Positions 46,130 through 56,985 of a stretch of DNA of 64,000 nt are shown piece by piece. This DNA is from Mytilus edulis (lineage: Eukaryota; Mollusca; Bivalvia; Mytilida; Mytilidae), in NCBI RefSeq assembly GCF_963676685.1, contig NC_092354.1, positions 25,886,193 to 25,950,192 on the forward strand. Direction: 5' to 3'. The notes under the pieces are model-generated. The model had not been told where the DNA came from. It ran no database searches and was given only the letters and a program-made list of their open reading frames with translations. The position numbers were made by a program, and so were the translations under genes. Numbering within the stretch: the stretch's first letter is position 1; the number at the start of each line of letters is the position of its first letter.

Positions 46130-46385
46130 CTGAAGTACGGATTATAACACAAATGACAACAGGCCCGAGAATACAGTTCTTCCGTAGTGCATTAAATTCA
46201 AATTTAAAAAATCGCACCTGCTCTTTCTCAAAAAGTTTTTTACAGTGTAGTGTACTACCAGTGAGACAAATAATATCAAAATTGTAGAAACTTCTACCAG
46301 CTCTAATGTTCATGAGTTTAGTCTTTCCTATATCAAAATGGTGTATTTTAACATTTTTGCCTATTAACTTAAAACAACAGAACAA
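46130..46385 (-). repeat. AGGTCCGAGA-family repeat, reverse partial copy 3
   Basis: GGCCCGAGAATACAGTTC, GCACCTGCTCTTTCTCAAAA and TTTTTACAGTGTAGTGTACT correspond in reverse to 42543-43004. An 87-codon ORF crosses it and is not conserved. Confidence 0.65.
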
Positions 46386-47529
46386 GATCTAATAAACATC
46401 TGACAGTAATTAATGCCTAGAATGATTTTTTAACTGTATACAGCAGAATAGATAAATTAAAACCAGAAAGTTCATACTGTACATATATTTATTAGCTAAG
46501 CTGTTGATCTTCTTTCTGTTGTTTGCTTACATGTTCTTTGCATTCACTCAAAAGTAAAAGTACATATAGTTCTGTAAAGGTATAAATTAGTGAGCATCAG
46601 TTCAATATGTTCATACTACATCTAGTTTTTGTCTGGACTTCATGGACTTCTTGATAAAATAATTTAGATTTTATACAATTTTAGCTTGATACCAAAAGAA
46701 TGGAAAGTACAGTATTAAAACCACTGGTGAACATGTACTGTACATGTAGGTGTGAATGTCCTGCAAAAAGAACTGATATCAAAGTATGTTCATCTGCAGA
46801 ATTTCAGTAAATATAAATAATTTGATGCACTCTGTTCTCAAGTATAATTGTACATGTACTTTTGCTTATTTTTCTCTCTTTCCAATGTCAAGTATGCTTC
46901 AAGGCATCCTTACCCTGATCCCCTCCTGCTCCATACACACACACTCAGAAGTTCAAATAATCAGCATTTATAATATTACAAACCTACCTAGTCAGACTGG
47001 CCTATACAATGTATATTATGAATTGACAAGTTGTTCTTGTTTTGAATACATAAAATATTTGCCACTGGACATAGTTTACGTACAATAACTTTAGTTTAAG
47101 TAAATGGATCTCTATCTCTATGAAATTTAAATACAAGGTTTGAACCCACACAAGGAAGATTGGGATTGATTTTGGGGTTATGGTCCCAACAGTTTAGGAA
47201 CAAGGAGCCCAAAAGGGGTCAAAATAAGTATTTTCCTAGGTTTCAGACAATTACTTGTGTATAAGTGTATGGATCTTTCTGAAATTGTACCACAAGGACT
47301 TGAAGGTTCCATACCAAAAAAAAAAGGTTGGGATTGATTTTGGGGGTTATCAATGGTTATGGCACAAACTGTTTATGAATTAGGGGCCAAAAACAATACT
47401 TCTCTAATACTTTGTATAAGTTGCTTATTTCTAGACCAATTTCAATGGGGTTTTATTCTTGAATTCTTGGGGTTCTTTAATATGCTGAATCAAACCCTGT
47501 ATTAAGTTTTTTTTAATTTGGTCCCAGTT
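46386..47529. other. AT-rich; right part holds repeat sequence
   Basis: 46386-47100 shows no supported feature. 47100-47529 contains GGTCCCAACAGTTTAGGAAC and GAATTCTTGGGGTTCTTTAA, reverse relatives of segments in 12836-13500. Confidence 0.45.
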
Positions 47530-48364
47530 TTTATACGACCGCAAAATATTTGCGTTTTTATATTGATATCACATTGTCGGCTATATAAAATGTACAATAT
47601 ACAATGCAATATTCACTTAACTACCAACTGATAAATTAAAGCAATCTTCACCATTCAGTGATTACAAGCACTCTGATTACCATTCTAGGGTTATGCCCCT
47701 TTACAAGTGGAAAGATTGAAGAATTTTTTAGTTTCTGTTTTCTTAACTTAAGTTTGTCTCAACTAAATTTAATGAAATGTGTATATAATGCTTATTACCT
47801 CTAAACTCAGTTTAAGTTCAATTTTTGGCATCTTCACTTTTACAGTTCTTGAGTTATGTCCCTTTATAACGTTATATGCTAGCGGGGGCATCATCTGTGT
47901 CCTTTTGGACACATTCCCCATTTATTTTTTTAGAAGTTACTATTAATTCTAACCATGACTGTATGACATTTTATATTTTAATATTTTATGATGTATTTAA
48001 ATGATTAGTTATTGTTGCAAACTCCATTAGAATTTTGAATTGAGATCATTTTTGGAAGAAGAGAAAGGGGGACGTGGAAATAAAATTGGGGTGGGGGTTA
48101 ATTTTTTTTTCTCATTGTAGATTTCAGAATTTAAAAAGAAAATTTCTTCAAATATTTTTTTTTTTGAGAGGATTAATATTCAACAGCATAGTAAATTGCT
48201 CAAAAGCAAAAAAATTAAGTTCATTAGACCACATTTATTCTGTGTCAGAAACCTATGATGTGTCAACTATTTAATCACAATCCAAATTCAGAGCTGTATT
48301 CAGCTTGAATGTTGTGTCCATACTTGCCTCAACCTTCAGGGTTCGACCTCTGCAGTCGTATAAA
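47530..48364 (-). mobile_element. Non-autonomous element with TTTATACGACCGCA termini, reverse copy
   Basis: TTTATACGACCGCA at 47530-47543 and TGCAGTCGTATAAA at 48351-48364, followed by GCTGCACCCTGCGGAGTATC, which mirrors the outer left end of 12836-13500. Confidence 0.65.
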
Positions 48365-48474
48365 GCTGCACCCTGCGGAGTATCTGGTTAAATTGGTCAC
48401 ATGCCATACATATTATATACACAGGTAATGTGTAGTACACATGCATGAATAGAGTTAGTTTTCATTATTTAAAA

Positions 48475-48665
48475 AAAAAAGGAAAATATGTAGTATCATT
48501 GCCAATGAGACAACTATTTATCAGGTCAAAATGACTGAATGTTAGCAACTAAAGATCACTTTACATGTATGTACAACTTTCAACAATGAGCAAAACCGGT
48601 ACAGCATCAAGCAAGCTATGTCCTGGAATGACAGATGTAAAACAATTCCAAAGAGAAAATTAAGG
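48475..48665 (-). repeat. SINE/MITE-like dispersed repeat, reverse
   Basis: GTATCATTGCCAATGAGACA, CTTTCAACAATGAGCAAAAC and GTAAAACAATTCCAAAGAGA occur in the expected reverse order. Confidence 0.75.
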
Positions 48666-50220
48666 GCCTGATTTACATAAAAGCGAAAAAAACAACCATG
48701 ATAAATAAATACATGTAGCAAAAACAACAACTATTATTTCTCCACTCCAGTTGTTCACACGATATTTATGTATATATATATATATGTAAGTTTGGTAAAT
48801 CATTACTTATCAAATTTATGTTATCAGTTTTGCTTGATTGGTAAGCCAATATTTTATGGTTTTTTTTTTTTTTAATTACAGCAACTGTATTCCAAGAGTC
48901 TGATGGCTGATAATGTATTACAGGATTTTATCATTCAAGCAACACCTTAGAAGGATAAGTGCAAATGTATGAAGGAAGCTGTGGGTACAAATAGCAATTA
49001 CAGCAGATACATGCAGGAGAGAACTCTTAAACAAAGACATGATATGGGAGTGATGTATTCAAGAAATCTCAAACACATGGAATTAAATATTGTGTATATT
49101 TTTTCAAACACAAGTACTTTCAGAATATAATACAATCATGACAATTCAAATTCAAATTATTGTTTATAGTCTAAAAATGAATAATGCATGTTTTAAACTG
49201 AATTTTATATATATATTTGAAATAACAAGAACTTTTATATTATTGTGAAGCCAAACTTTGAAATTTTCTAATGGTATAATAAAACTCATCATAGATACCA
49301 GGACTAAATTTAGTGTATACGCCAGATATGTTTGTTGTTTGTCAAAATTTGTTTTGAAATAAGAAGGAAACAGTTGTAGATAACTGTAAGGCATTCAATA
49401 TGGCATATCAAATATATTTAACAGAACCTTTCTATTTCAATTTATTAATATAATGCGAAATGAGGTATAAATCAATCAGACAGCTACACAACAACAAAAA
49501 CATATGAAAGGCATTAAGGTGCTAACATACAGTCCTCAACAATAAACAGTTGTCTAAACAATGTCATGATCTACTTAATTAACCAGAGTCTATACCAATC
49601 AAAGAGCTGCTATTAACACAATTTTTTTTTAGATATGCTTTTTATTAGGATGAGACTTAAGACAACCACTGAAACCCTGGCTTAAAACAGGCACATGAAT
49701 ATGTGGCAGGGTAAAGTTTACTACTTTTTTTCTTCAAAATTTTTAAAGAAGCATTGGCATCTTTTGCAAGTAAGACAACTTCCACAATGGGATTGGATTG
49801 TCTCATGACTGATAACCACAAAATGACTTATATATACATATTAAAAATAATCAGTGCATACATATTCTTTAATTGAATTACCAATCCTTACATCACTTTT
49901 TAAAAAAATATTGCGACTTGAACATAACCAACAAAATTCTAGGAGTGAACTTAAGGTAACCTGGATATTTGCTTGCCTTCTTTGTTTTATTACATCTTAT
50001 CTCTTGGATTGGAGATATTGTGAGTTTGGATTTGTATTGATAAGGATCAAGAAAGTAAAATACAATTGAAGTATGAACACATAGTCAAGACCAAGAAGAA
50101 TATTTATTTATATCAAAATAGAATGTGCACTAGATTAGCATTGACTTATCTAAAATATGCTCAAATACTGTGAATTTGTGTGATTGGTGCTCAATTCACC
50201 TTCATATCATTTTAGAAAAA
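48666..50220. other. No gene seen
   Basis: AT-rich with a short TA microsatellite (48772-48786) and a diverged reverse SINE/MITE-like copy at about 49450-49560. ORFs have no coding texture. Confidence 0.45.
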
Positions 50221-50364
50221 TAAATACGAATGCTTGATTCAGGTTAGCTTCACATGAAAAATTTAACATGAATTTCATGTTAGCTGAGCTCAATTCACAT
50301 TAATTGAACACGAGTTTCATGTATAAGCTTGTTTCAGGTGAATCTCACATGAAATTTACCTGAA

Positions 50365-50852
50365 CAAAATTTGCCTGTGTATATATATGGAAAACCCATG
50401 TATAACCCATTTAATTCACATTAGAACTTCGATACATGTCAACGATCATGGTAATTGGACAAATAGGAAATACATTTTGAAAAATATTTAATACAGGCAC
50501 CATGCCTTTTACATGCAGAAATCACGCATGTATCACAGGTGTATTTCCTTACACATGTGATTCACATGTGAAACGCATGATCACATGTGTATATCATGCG
50601 TACCACACATTTTGCAAAATTTTTAATACAGGCACCATGCCTTTTGTATGCAGAAATCACGCATGTATCACAGGTGTTTTTCCTTACACATGTGATTCAC
50701 ATGTGAAACGCATGATCACATGTGTATATCATGCGTATCACATTCGTTTTTCACACATGTGTCACATGCGTGGCATGAAACGTCTCTTTCACATGCGTGC
50801 GACACACATGTGAACCGCATGTGTCACGCATGTTCACATGTGTGGCATTTTT
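50365..50852 (-). repeat. Right CACATGTG/CACATGCG array with a 135-bp internal duplication
   Basis: Inverted counterpart of 35731-36008. ATACAGGCACCATGCCTTTT starts at 50491 and again at 50626, giving two 135-bp units; since 135 is divisible by 3 a spurious 103-codon ORF results. Ends CACATGTGTGGCATTTTT. Confidence 0.85.
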
Positions 50853-50858
50853 ACCAGT

Positions 50859-52215
50859 GTACCTATTGTATTTATTGTGACCTTGATCTCGTCCTGAGTA
50901 TGCATGAAGTATTTGCCACTGGACGTTAAGCAACCAACAATCAATCAATTTATTAAAGATTATATTATTGAAAGTGAACAAACATGCCTTTTAAAGGGAG
51001 GGCTTGGAAGACATCTATTTGATTCAAGATTAGTTTTTGATCATTCTGTTTGAGTTTTAAACTTTGAAGATAGGTTGAAATTGCCTGAATTATTTCTTTA
51101 GACTTTAAGACACGAGCTGTTGATGTATGTCTACAGTAAACAGATTATCTATCCCTTGTTGTTGACATAATCCACTGCTTGCCATTTTCGTACCAATATA
51201 GTTCGTTAAATTTTGTTATTTGTAAGAGTTCTCACTGTTGTAAGCAATCCTTTAGATACAGCTGCACAACAGTTTCATAGGGGCCAGATAATTGGTACTT
51301 CAGTACTAGAATACCGTAGGTGATATTTGTTTTTCAAATAAGCGACGTAGAGCAACAACATCTCCCATTGAATCATGAGCACTATGCAGTTTAATAAATA
51401 AAGTGTTATACATTTTCGAATGTGAATGTGATGGTTGATTGGGAACACTCTTTAAAAGATATACTCTCGACTTCTCTATCATCATGGTATAAATCTTTAG
51501 TTACTTTCGAGGCTTGTGGCAATATAGGTCTTGATGTTTTTAAGTATCCGTTGAATCTGTAATTTCACGTGTTAAATCTATATATCCATAACCAAATAAA
51601 TATATAAAATCAAGAGAAAAATGTGTCGCAAGCTGATTGCTACGATTAATATGTCGTGGGATCTAAACTATGCAAAATAATATCAGATCAGAACATGACA
51701 TGCTAAAACTTAATACCAAATCTCCAAGCACAACGAAAAAACTTACTCCCTGTCCAGCCCCTCTATACTGTAAACGACAAATTTATTTTCCATTTTCTTC
51801 ATGAAATATTATTATTAAAGTATTTAAATCATTCGATTGAAAATAACGGCTATATCTTGATTCTGTCCCGTGAAATATAAATATGGGATAGATTAAAACA
51901 GATGATTGATATACAGTTCGCTTGTATCAGTGGGAAAAAATATGAATAAAAGACAGATTTTAATGAAATAAATTACTTACCGTTTGCCTTTATTTTTCGG
52001 ATATTGTTATTCACAGGTTAAAATCTATCACCACCACCAAGAAATCTAACATCCAAAAGTAAATGATCCAACGTATATACATATGTACAAATCTTCATAG
52101 AAACTGAAATAAAAAGAAACATACATTAATTTTAACTGAATAATTGGGCCAATAATTGACACAAAAAAATCGGAAATATTATCAAGTCTGTTTTGTTCAA
52201 TCTTTATCAACTCAC
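50859..52215. other. No confident gene
   Basis: Donor-like sites on the minus strand (ACG|GTAAGT near 51979 and GGA|GTAAGT near 51745) hint at exons of the Merlin-linked gene to the right, but no open frame supports them. Confidence 0.3.
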
Positions 52216-52580
52216 CTAACGTCTGTTGTTTCTATCAATATAATGACGAATAGTACCGTCTAGATATTTATTGTTAGTCACATTGTAGGCATACAGTTTG
52301 TACATTCTGCCACCCTCAACAAGACGGAAGAAAGCTGTGAAATGTCTTATTCCACTGTTATCTCGACACAATCCCATTAATTTAACCCAATCTAAAAACA
52401 TCTCTGGGTTTAAACCATTCACGTATGCAAATGCAGCAAGCAAAATTCTTTCCCAATGTTTCAAGTTCTTTTTCCAAAATGATTTTCTAATGTTGTAATG
52501 CCATAATCTTGCTGGCTCAAGTACATCCTGCAAATCTCTCCATAATTCATAAATTGCCTTGTTTTTAGACACCTTGGGGA
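52216..52580 (-). CDS. Merlin-associated ORF of unknown function (probable exon)
   Basis: Minus strand, 118 codons from ATG 52572: 'MSKNKAIYELWRDLQDVLEP', 'WKKNLKHWERILLAAFAYVN', 'GLNPEMFLDWVKLMGLCRD', 'IRHFTAFFRLVEGGRMYKLY', ending in 'RNNRR'. It is Trp/Leu-rich, probably helical. A possible acceptor (CCCCAAG) precedes it, so it may be an internal or last exon. Similar sequences, as I recall, accompany ISXO2/Merlin transposases in bivalves; it lies just downstream of one here. Function unknown. Confidence 0.5.
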
Positions 52581-52701
52581 TAAATCAACCACCATAAGGC
52601 GATTACTATTTATATTACGATAAAATTAAATAGTACTCACACCACTATAACACAAAGTCGTCGTCATCTGACCACAGGAAGGCATTCTTCCCGTAGGGGT
52701 T

Positions 52702-54399
52702 TCACATTTTTTTTCCTTTTCCTTTTCCTCTGCCAACTGAGGATTCTGCATTTGTTGGTGTGTTCTTTAACTTTTTCATAGGTTTGAAATTGTCTGGAAA
52801 GAAAAGTTTTGTCAAGTTTTCATCATCAGTGTCGCCGTGCTCATAAGACAGGTCAATAACATTACTACCTAAGGTGCTTATAGAAACCGAATCACAGGTT
52901 GCATCAATTGGTACCCTTCTTTTTCTATTTTCTTCTAGTGACATTTATTGGTGTAGCTTCGCCAGCTTGGAGTAAACTTGGACCTGGCTGTGAATCATTT
53001 TCTACAGGAGTCACTTCAACTGAAGGTTCAACCAATTCATCCTCCGTATCCGGAACAATGGTTATGTTGTGGGCCTTCTCGTCTTCCTTTGTTTGTGGTG
53101 TCCATGTCTTGAAAACCGGTTTCAGATAATTGAATCTTGGTGGACCATCCAAGGTGTAGACGGAATTAACCAAGTCAAAGAAAGACTGGTACAGGTCACT
53201 CCGGTAATGGTGGTTTCTCCATATCATTTCACATAAGTGCTGTTCAAACATTTAAGTGTTTGTCCCATTCATTGCCCTAAAATGGTCCTCTGCGATCTTC
53301 CATGCACCTTCTATCCTGTTCGTAAAACAGTACACTTCTTCTCCCGTCTTGGTACTTACATATTTCTACTTAAAAGATGACTTATGAACAACGCTGAAAT
53401 GTTCATATCCAATATCATTCAAGGTGTTACAGTCCTTGGATGCTGTAAACTTCCTACTAACACCATACACCTTGTACCATTACACCATACACGTTACACC
53501 TTACACATTACACCATTCCCGATTCTATCTACACGATCCAAAATTCCCCATAATGCAATTAAATTTCAAATATTAAGATTATTATTGTTGTTTATGTTTA
53601 CAATTCGATTAGATAAAATAAAAAGAACTTTGTTTTCAACCACTGAAATGTCGTATACCATTATTCACACCATTCCCGATCGCACGTTACACAATCACAC
53701 CATTACACCATTACCCTTACACCATACACCATTGCACCATATGCCATACACCATTACACCATACACGTTTTTTTGGGAAGTTTACACCATCCAAGGGCTG
53801 TATAAGCAGCCCATGAATCTGAAAAAAAATTCTTGACCCTGGTTTGACATGTTTTTGGATGACAGGTACTAAAGTATTTGCTGAGCGGTCATCTACTGGG
53901 TATAATACTATTCTGTTGGTCGAACGTTCTACAATACCAAATATCCAAATTCTTAAACCACTGGGGTTCCCCCTATGATATTTGACCTTTCTGCCGAACA
54001 AACTTTCGTCCAGTTCAACTTCTCCCTCGAATTCTGTGTAGTCGTATATTGTGGATACGTACTGACAAAATAGTTCCCTAATATAACTAGCCCAATTTAC
54101 TGAGGTGTTTTTATAATCCATATTGGCACTCTTGGAACATTGTAACAACGTGTGGCATTCTAGGTAGTATTTAATGAAAACTATGATGTCTCTAATGTTA
54201 AATGAGGAACCTTCAAAAAAGGAATACTTTCGCATCCCATATACATGGCCCTTCTTGCAGCGAAATGTAAACCCATCTGCTTTGCCTGAGCGTTTGTACT
54301 GTGAACAAACATCCATACAAGTTTGGCATATTAAGTATTTTACTGTATACAACCGTTCGGCAGCATCAAGCTTCTTGCTAACAGCCTTTCTTTTAACGG

Positions 54400-54415
<16 letters not shown>
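52702..54415 (-). pseudogene. Merlin (ISXO2/IS1595-like) transposase, broken
   Basis: Cut-and-paste DDE transposase. The minus-strand trace starts near 54415 ('VKRKAVSKKLDAAERLYTVK'), with no ATG before the adjacent tandem repeat. A zinc-ribbon-like 'CQTCMDVC...RCKKGH' follows, then the catalytic core: Asp in 'GEVELDESLFGRKVKYHRG', 'WIFGIVERSTNRIVLYPVDD', Asp in 'SDSWAAYTALGW' (after a T-run frameshift near 53830) and Glu in 'NRIEGAWKIAEDHFRAMNGT'. So all three catalytic residues remain. The gene is cut by a 363-bp insertion (53434-53796), a stop after 'MNGTNT' and others, and a frameshift near 52930 into a basic tail 'SVGRGKGKGKKM'. Terminal inverted repeats were not identified. Confidence 0.8.
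53434..53796. mobile_element. Hairpin-ended insertion with TACACCAT minisatellite inside the Merlin gene
   Basis: CCTTGGATGCTGTAAACTTCC-like ends occur at 53434-53454 and inverted at 53776-53796 (one mismatch in 21). Both flanks inside consist of ACACCAT/TACACC repeats. The right arm is also read as Merlin coding sequence ('LGWCKL'), so the structure may come from a local inverted duplication rather than a classic transposon. Confidence 0.6.
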
Positions 54416-54438
<23 letters not shown>

Positions 54439-54447
54439 CTGTCTCTT

Positions 54448-54970
54448 GTCATCGCAACTCCTCTCAATCCACACAACAGAATTTCACGAAACCTTTTCAG
54501 ATAATAAGGACATACTATGTTATTGTGCAGTTCGACGGGAAATTGCGATTCAATTTTTTTTCTAGGAGTGACGCCCCTTTGAAATTATTTACTTTAATGT
54601 ACTACTGCAACAGTTTGTCATCGCAACTCCTCTCAAAGCACACAACAGAATTTCACGAAACCTTTTCAGATAATAAGGACATGCTATGTAGTTGTGCATA
54701 TCGACGGGAAATTGCGATTCATTTTTTTTCTAGGAGTTACGCCCCTTTGAACTTATTTACTTTAATGTACTACTGCAACAGTTTGTCATCGCAACTCCTG
54801 TCAAACCACACAACAGAATTTCACGAAACCTTTTCAGATGATAAGGACATAGTATGTAGTTGTGCATATCGACGGGAAATTGCGATTCAATTTTTTTTCT
54901 AGGAGATACGCCCCTTTGAACTTATTTACTTTATTGTACTACTGCAACAGTTTGTCATCGCAACTCAAAT
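54448..54970 (+). repeat. Tandem repeat, 168-169-bp period, about 3.1 copies
   Basis: GTCATCGCAACTCCTCTCAA starts at 54448, 54617, 54785 and 54954. Units share CACAACAGAATTTCACGAAA and GACGGGAAATTGCGATTCA. Because units are close to a multiple of 3, a 242-codon ORF crosses the array; it is not a gene. The array replaces the expected 5' end of the Merlin gene. Confidence 0.9.
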
Positions 54971-55734
54971 TCAAATTAGGATAAATATGTGAAGGTAAGC
55001 ATTTTATTGTGTTCATTTTACTTGCCAAGTGAGATTTTGTTTCTCAAGTGACAACATGAAGACGTGGGGAATGTGAACGTGCTCACAAAGGTTCTTTAAT
55101 TTAATTCATAATCAAGTTTTTTCATTGATACTACTATTACTACTAGACTTCTTGTTTTTTGTTGCAGTATTGGATACAGTTTTACAGGGAGTAAACATTA
55201 CTTTCTTTCCTTTGACACGATCACTTCTTCTGGCAATTTCCATTTTACCCCAAAACGAATTTAATGAGTGTGGCAATAGACTTACACAAAAATGTTTTAT
55301 AAATTTTGAGCAGAAATAACTTGTCTGCTATCTTGTGCTACATCAAGGACAGTTTAAAAATTAAAAACTGATTTAAAACACTTTATAGTAACTCAATACT
55401 TAAAAGTACTAGCTTAAAATTTAATACAATTTGATTATTTTACAATATTGACTTATATTTGTGAGTGGACAATTGCGGTTTTAATCGGCATCTCGTATAT
55501 AGAAACGATTCAGCAAATCAAACAGCATTTCTGAATTTTTTTAAGAATTTTAAAGAAAAACATTGTATGTATCAGCTTGGGGACTGGCTTGTTTGATTGT
55601 GTCTGTTACCATTTGCTTAATAAGCATATACTATTAGTTACATGTATGATAACATCGACTCTCAAACTTATAAAAATAATTCACTTGGAAATTATGCAGA
55701 TGTGGATCAATGATTCTTTGGGCCCCAAAACTAA
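54971..55734. other. No gene seen
   Basis: AT-rich; the 64-codon frame at 55125-55319 has no motif support. Confidence 0.45.
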
Positions 55735-55805
55735 AAAAAGTGTCTGTTATTTCGTCTCATGTGGAAAGTTGTATCATTGGCAATCATACCACATCATCTT
55801 TATTT
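55735..55805 (+). repeat. SINE/MITE-like dispersed repeat, 3' fragment
   Basis: TCATTGGCAATCATACCACA followed by TCATCTTTATTTTTTT. Confidence 0.6.
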
Positions 55806-56370
55806 TTTTAAATTTTGAGAAAAACGTATATGGAATTATTGTTTACGAACAATCAAGTTGAACATATGTTTCACTGGAAATTTTGTTATAAACAATGCCA
55901 CTACATGTATATCTGGTCCTGTTGAATGCTGTTAGAATAAATATTCTTTATTTTTTTCCCTGTTAAGAATAAATAGTGTAATATTTTCATTGTTCTAGAG
56001 AAGTTTATCCAGTTTGAACTTAGATTATGAAGGAACTTCTATTGACAATATAAGTTTTACAAGGCCTATGATGAAAAAAATTCAAACAAGAAAACTAACG
56101 GCCTGATTATATTCAAAAACAATAAACTTCAAACAAATATGATAGACTCTTAATAGACAGCAACCCAAGATAACCAGTGAATGTAAGGCTCCTGATTAAA
56201 GACAGACACATGTACACACAAAATTAGTTTAAATATATATCCAGCATGTCAAGCCACCATTTAGTCAGAAGTCATATCAACACAAGAGCACCAAAAAATC
56301 TGGTAAAAATCAACTGAAAAGCTTTGACTTGTTTTCAACTCGTTTATAATTGAAGTTTTTGGTATTTCAG

Positions 56371-56433
56371 GTGACAGTAAGCAAAAGCAAAGCTCAAAGA
56401 ATGGACCATCTGCAGCTGCTAGTGTGGAGAAGG
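56371..56433 (+). other. Isolated 63-nt exon candidate
   Basis: Flanked by GGTATTTCAG and AAGG|GTAAGC. One frame reads 'SKQKQSSKNGPSAAASVEK', low-complexity and hydrophilic. No partner exon found. Confidence 0.3.
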
Positions 56434-56749
56434 GTAAGCGGGATTTTTTCCCTTAACTTGTAGCTTTTATGATAATTCTTTTTAAAATTTAAAAAAATAC
56501 CACGTCTCTCTAATAGAATTAAAATAAATAACTGAAATAAATAATAGAATTGAGTGGTCTTCTCTTTACAGTGTCAAATTTACATTGTTTTTTTATTTTC
56601 CAAAATAATAACTAATTTTGTCAGAAACCTCAGTAAATGATGAAGCGTTGATGGCAGGTCTATGATTGTATCTGTAAGATTTTTTCACCAATTCTGTAGA
56701 ACTTAAGATGTTTTATGACTTGAAGTGTGGTTCCAACCAGCGCCAGCGC

Positions 56750-56985
56750 TAGTGAAATGTGTGTAATCTCTCATGCGGCAGCAGTAGAACATTGCTCTTT
56801 TTTATCATTCTGTAAGCTGCAGGAGATTTCGCATGTAAAGCTATACACCACCTCAACAAAGTTGGATGCCAACGCATTTGCTTTAAATTGGGCTTGGTAG
56901 CTGCTTCAAATTGTTGCTTCCAAAGAATATACTATGGGCTGTTTTCTTTAAACTGCGAAAGCGCAGTCTGATTATCGTTTTTCAT
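56750..56985 (-). pseudogene. P-element/THAP9-like transposase fragment
   Basis: The minus-strand frame reads 'YILWKQQFEAATKPNLKQMR', 'WHPTLLRWCIALHAKSPAAY' and 'RMIKKSNVLLLPHERLHTF' to a stop. The order 'LW..Q', 'MRWHP...R.....L...SP.AY', 'LP..R.L' is that of the conserved block preceding the nuclease domain of P-type transposases (THAP9-like). Only about 65 residues remain, directly after the LINE fragment. The upstream stop (TAG in 'NSP*YILW') is in frame. Confidence 0.65.

Larger units (their letters stand above)
40300..48950 (+). ncRNA. Speculative spliced non-coding transcript inside the 15-kb region
   Basis: Three isolated exon-like signals on the plus strand: a CpG-containing block ending GAAAG|GTAAAT (40629); a 47-nt exon 45070-45116 between TTTTAG and AAAG|GTAATG; and a block starting 48882 after a poly-T/ACAG acceptor. 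The 47-nt exon can be read as 'VVLRKWTAQEDER', which resembles the start of a Myb/SANT helix, so a protein-coding gene with missing exons is also possible. No long ORF results from joining them. Confidence 0.15.
35724..50858. mobile_element. Candidate 15-kb element bounded by inverted CACATGTG/CACATGCG arrays
   Basis: AAAAATGCCACACATGTG (35731-35748) is repeated perfectly in inverse at 50835-50852. A second perfect inverted pair, ACACAGGCAAATTTTG, lies at 35993-36008 and 50365-50380. Outside the inner pair each end is a dense array of CACATGTG/CACATGCG motifs; inside it both ends carry TTCACATGAA/TTCACCTGAA-like motifs. The right terminus reads CACTGGTAAAAATGCC outward-in, recalling CACTA (CMC) ends with subterminal motif arrays. 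The left terminus is CTAGGGC instead; a TA flanks both sides. No transposase is found inside. The alternative is two independent insertions of one family in opposite orientation. Confidence 0.45.

Noticed and set aside
46122..46385. 87-codon minus-strand ORF
   Set aside because: Lies in a partial MITE copy related to 42543-43004; no conserved frame.
46786..47088. 100-codon plus-strand ORF
   Set aside because: No domain, no homologous texture in other frames and no splice support.
49164..49394. 76-codon minus-strand ORF
   Set aside because: AT-rich, no motif, no splice context.
50502..50813. 103-codon ORF with repeated His/Cys-rich segments resembling zinc fingers
   Set aside because: The repetition is a 135-bp duplication of a CACATGTG-type array; Cys/His spacing does not fit C2H2 fingers.
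54174..54902. 242-codon plus-strand ORF
   Set aside because: It runs through a 168-169-bp tandem repeat and antisense to the Merlin transposase; its periodic residues reflect the repeat, with no protein motif.
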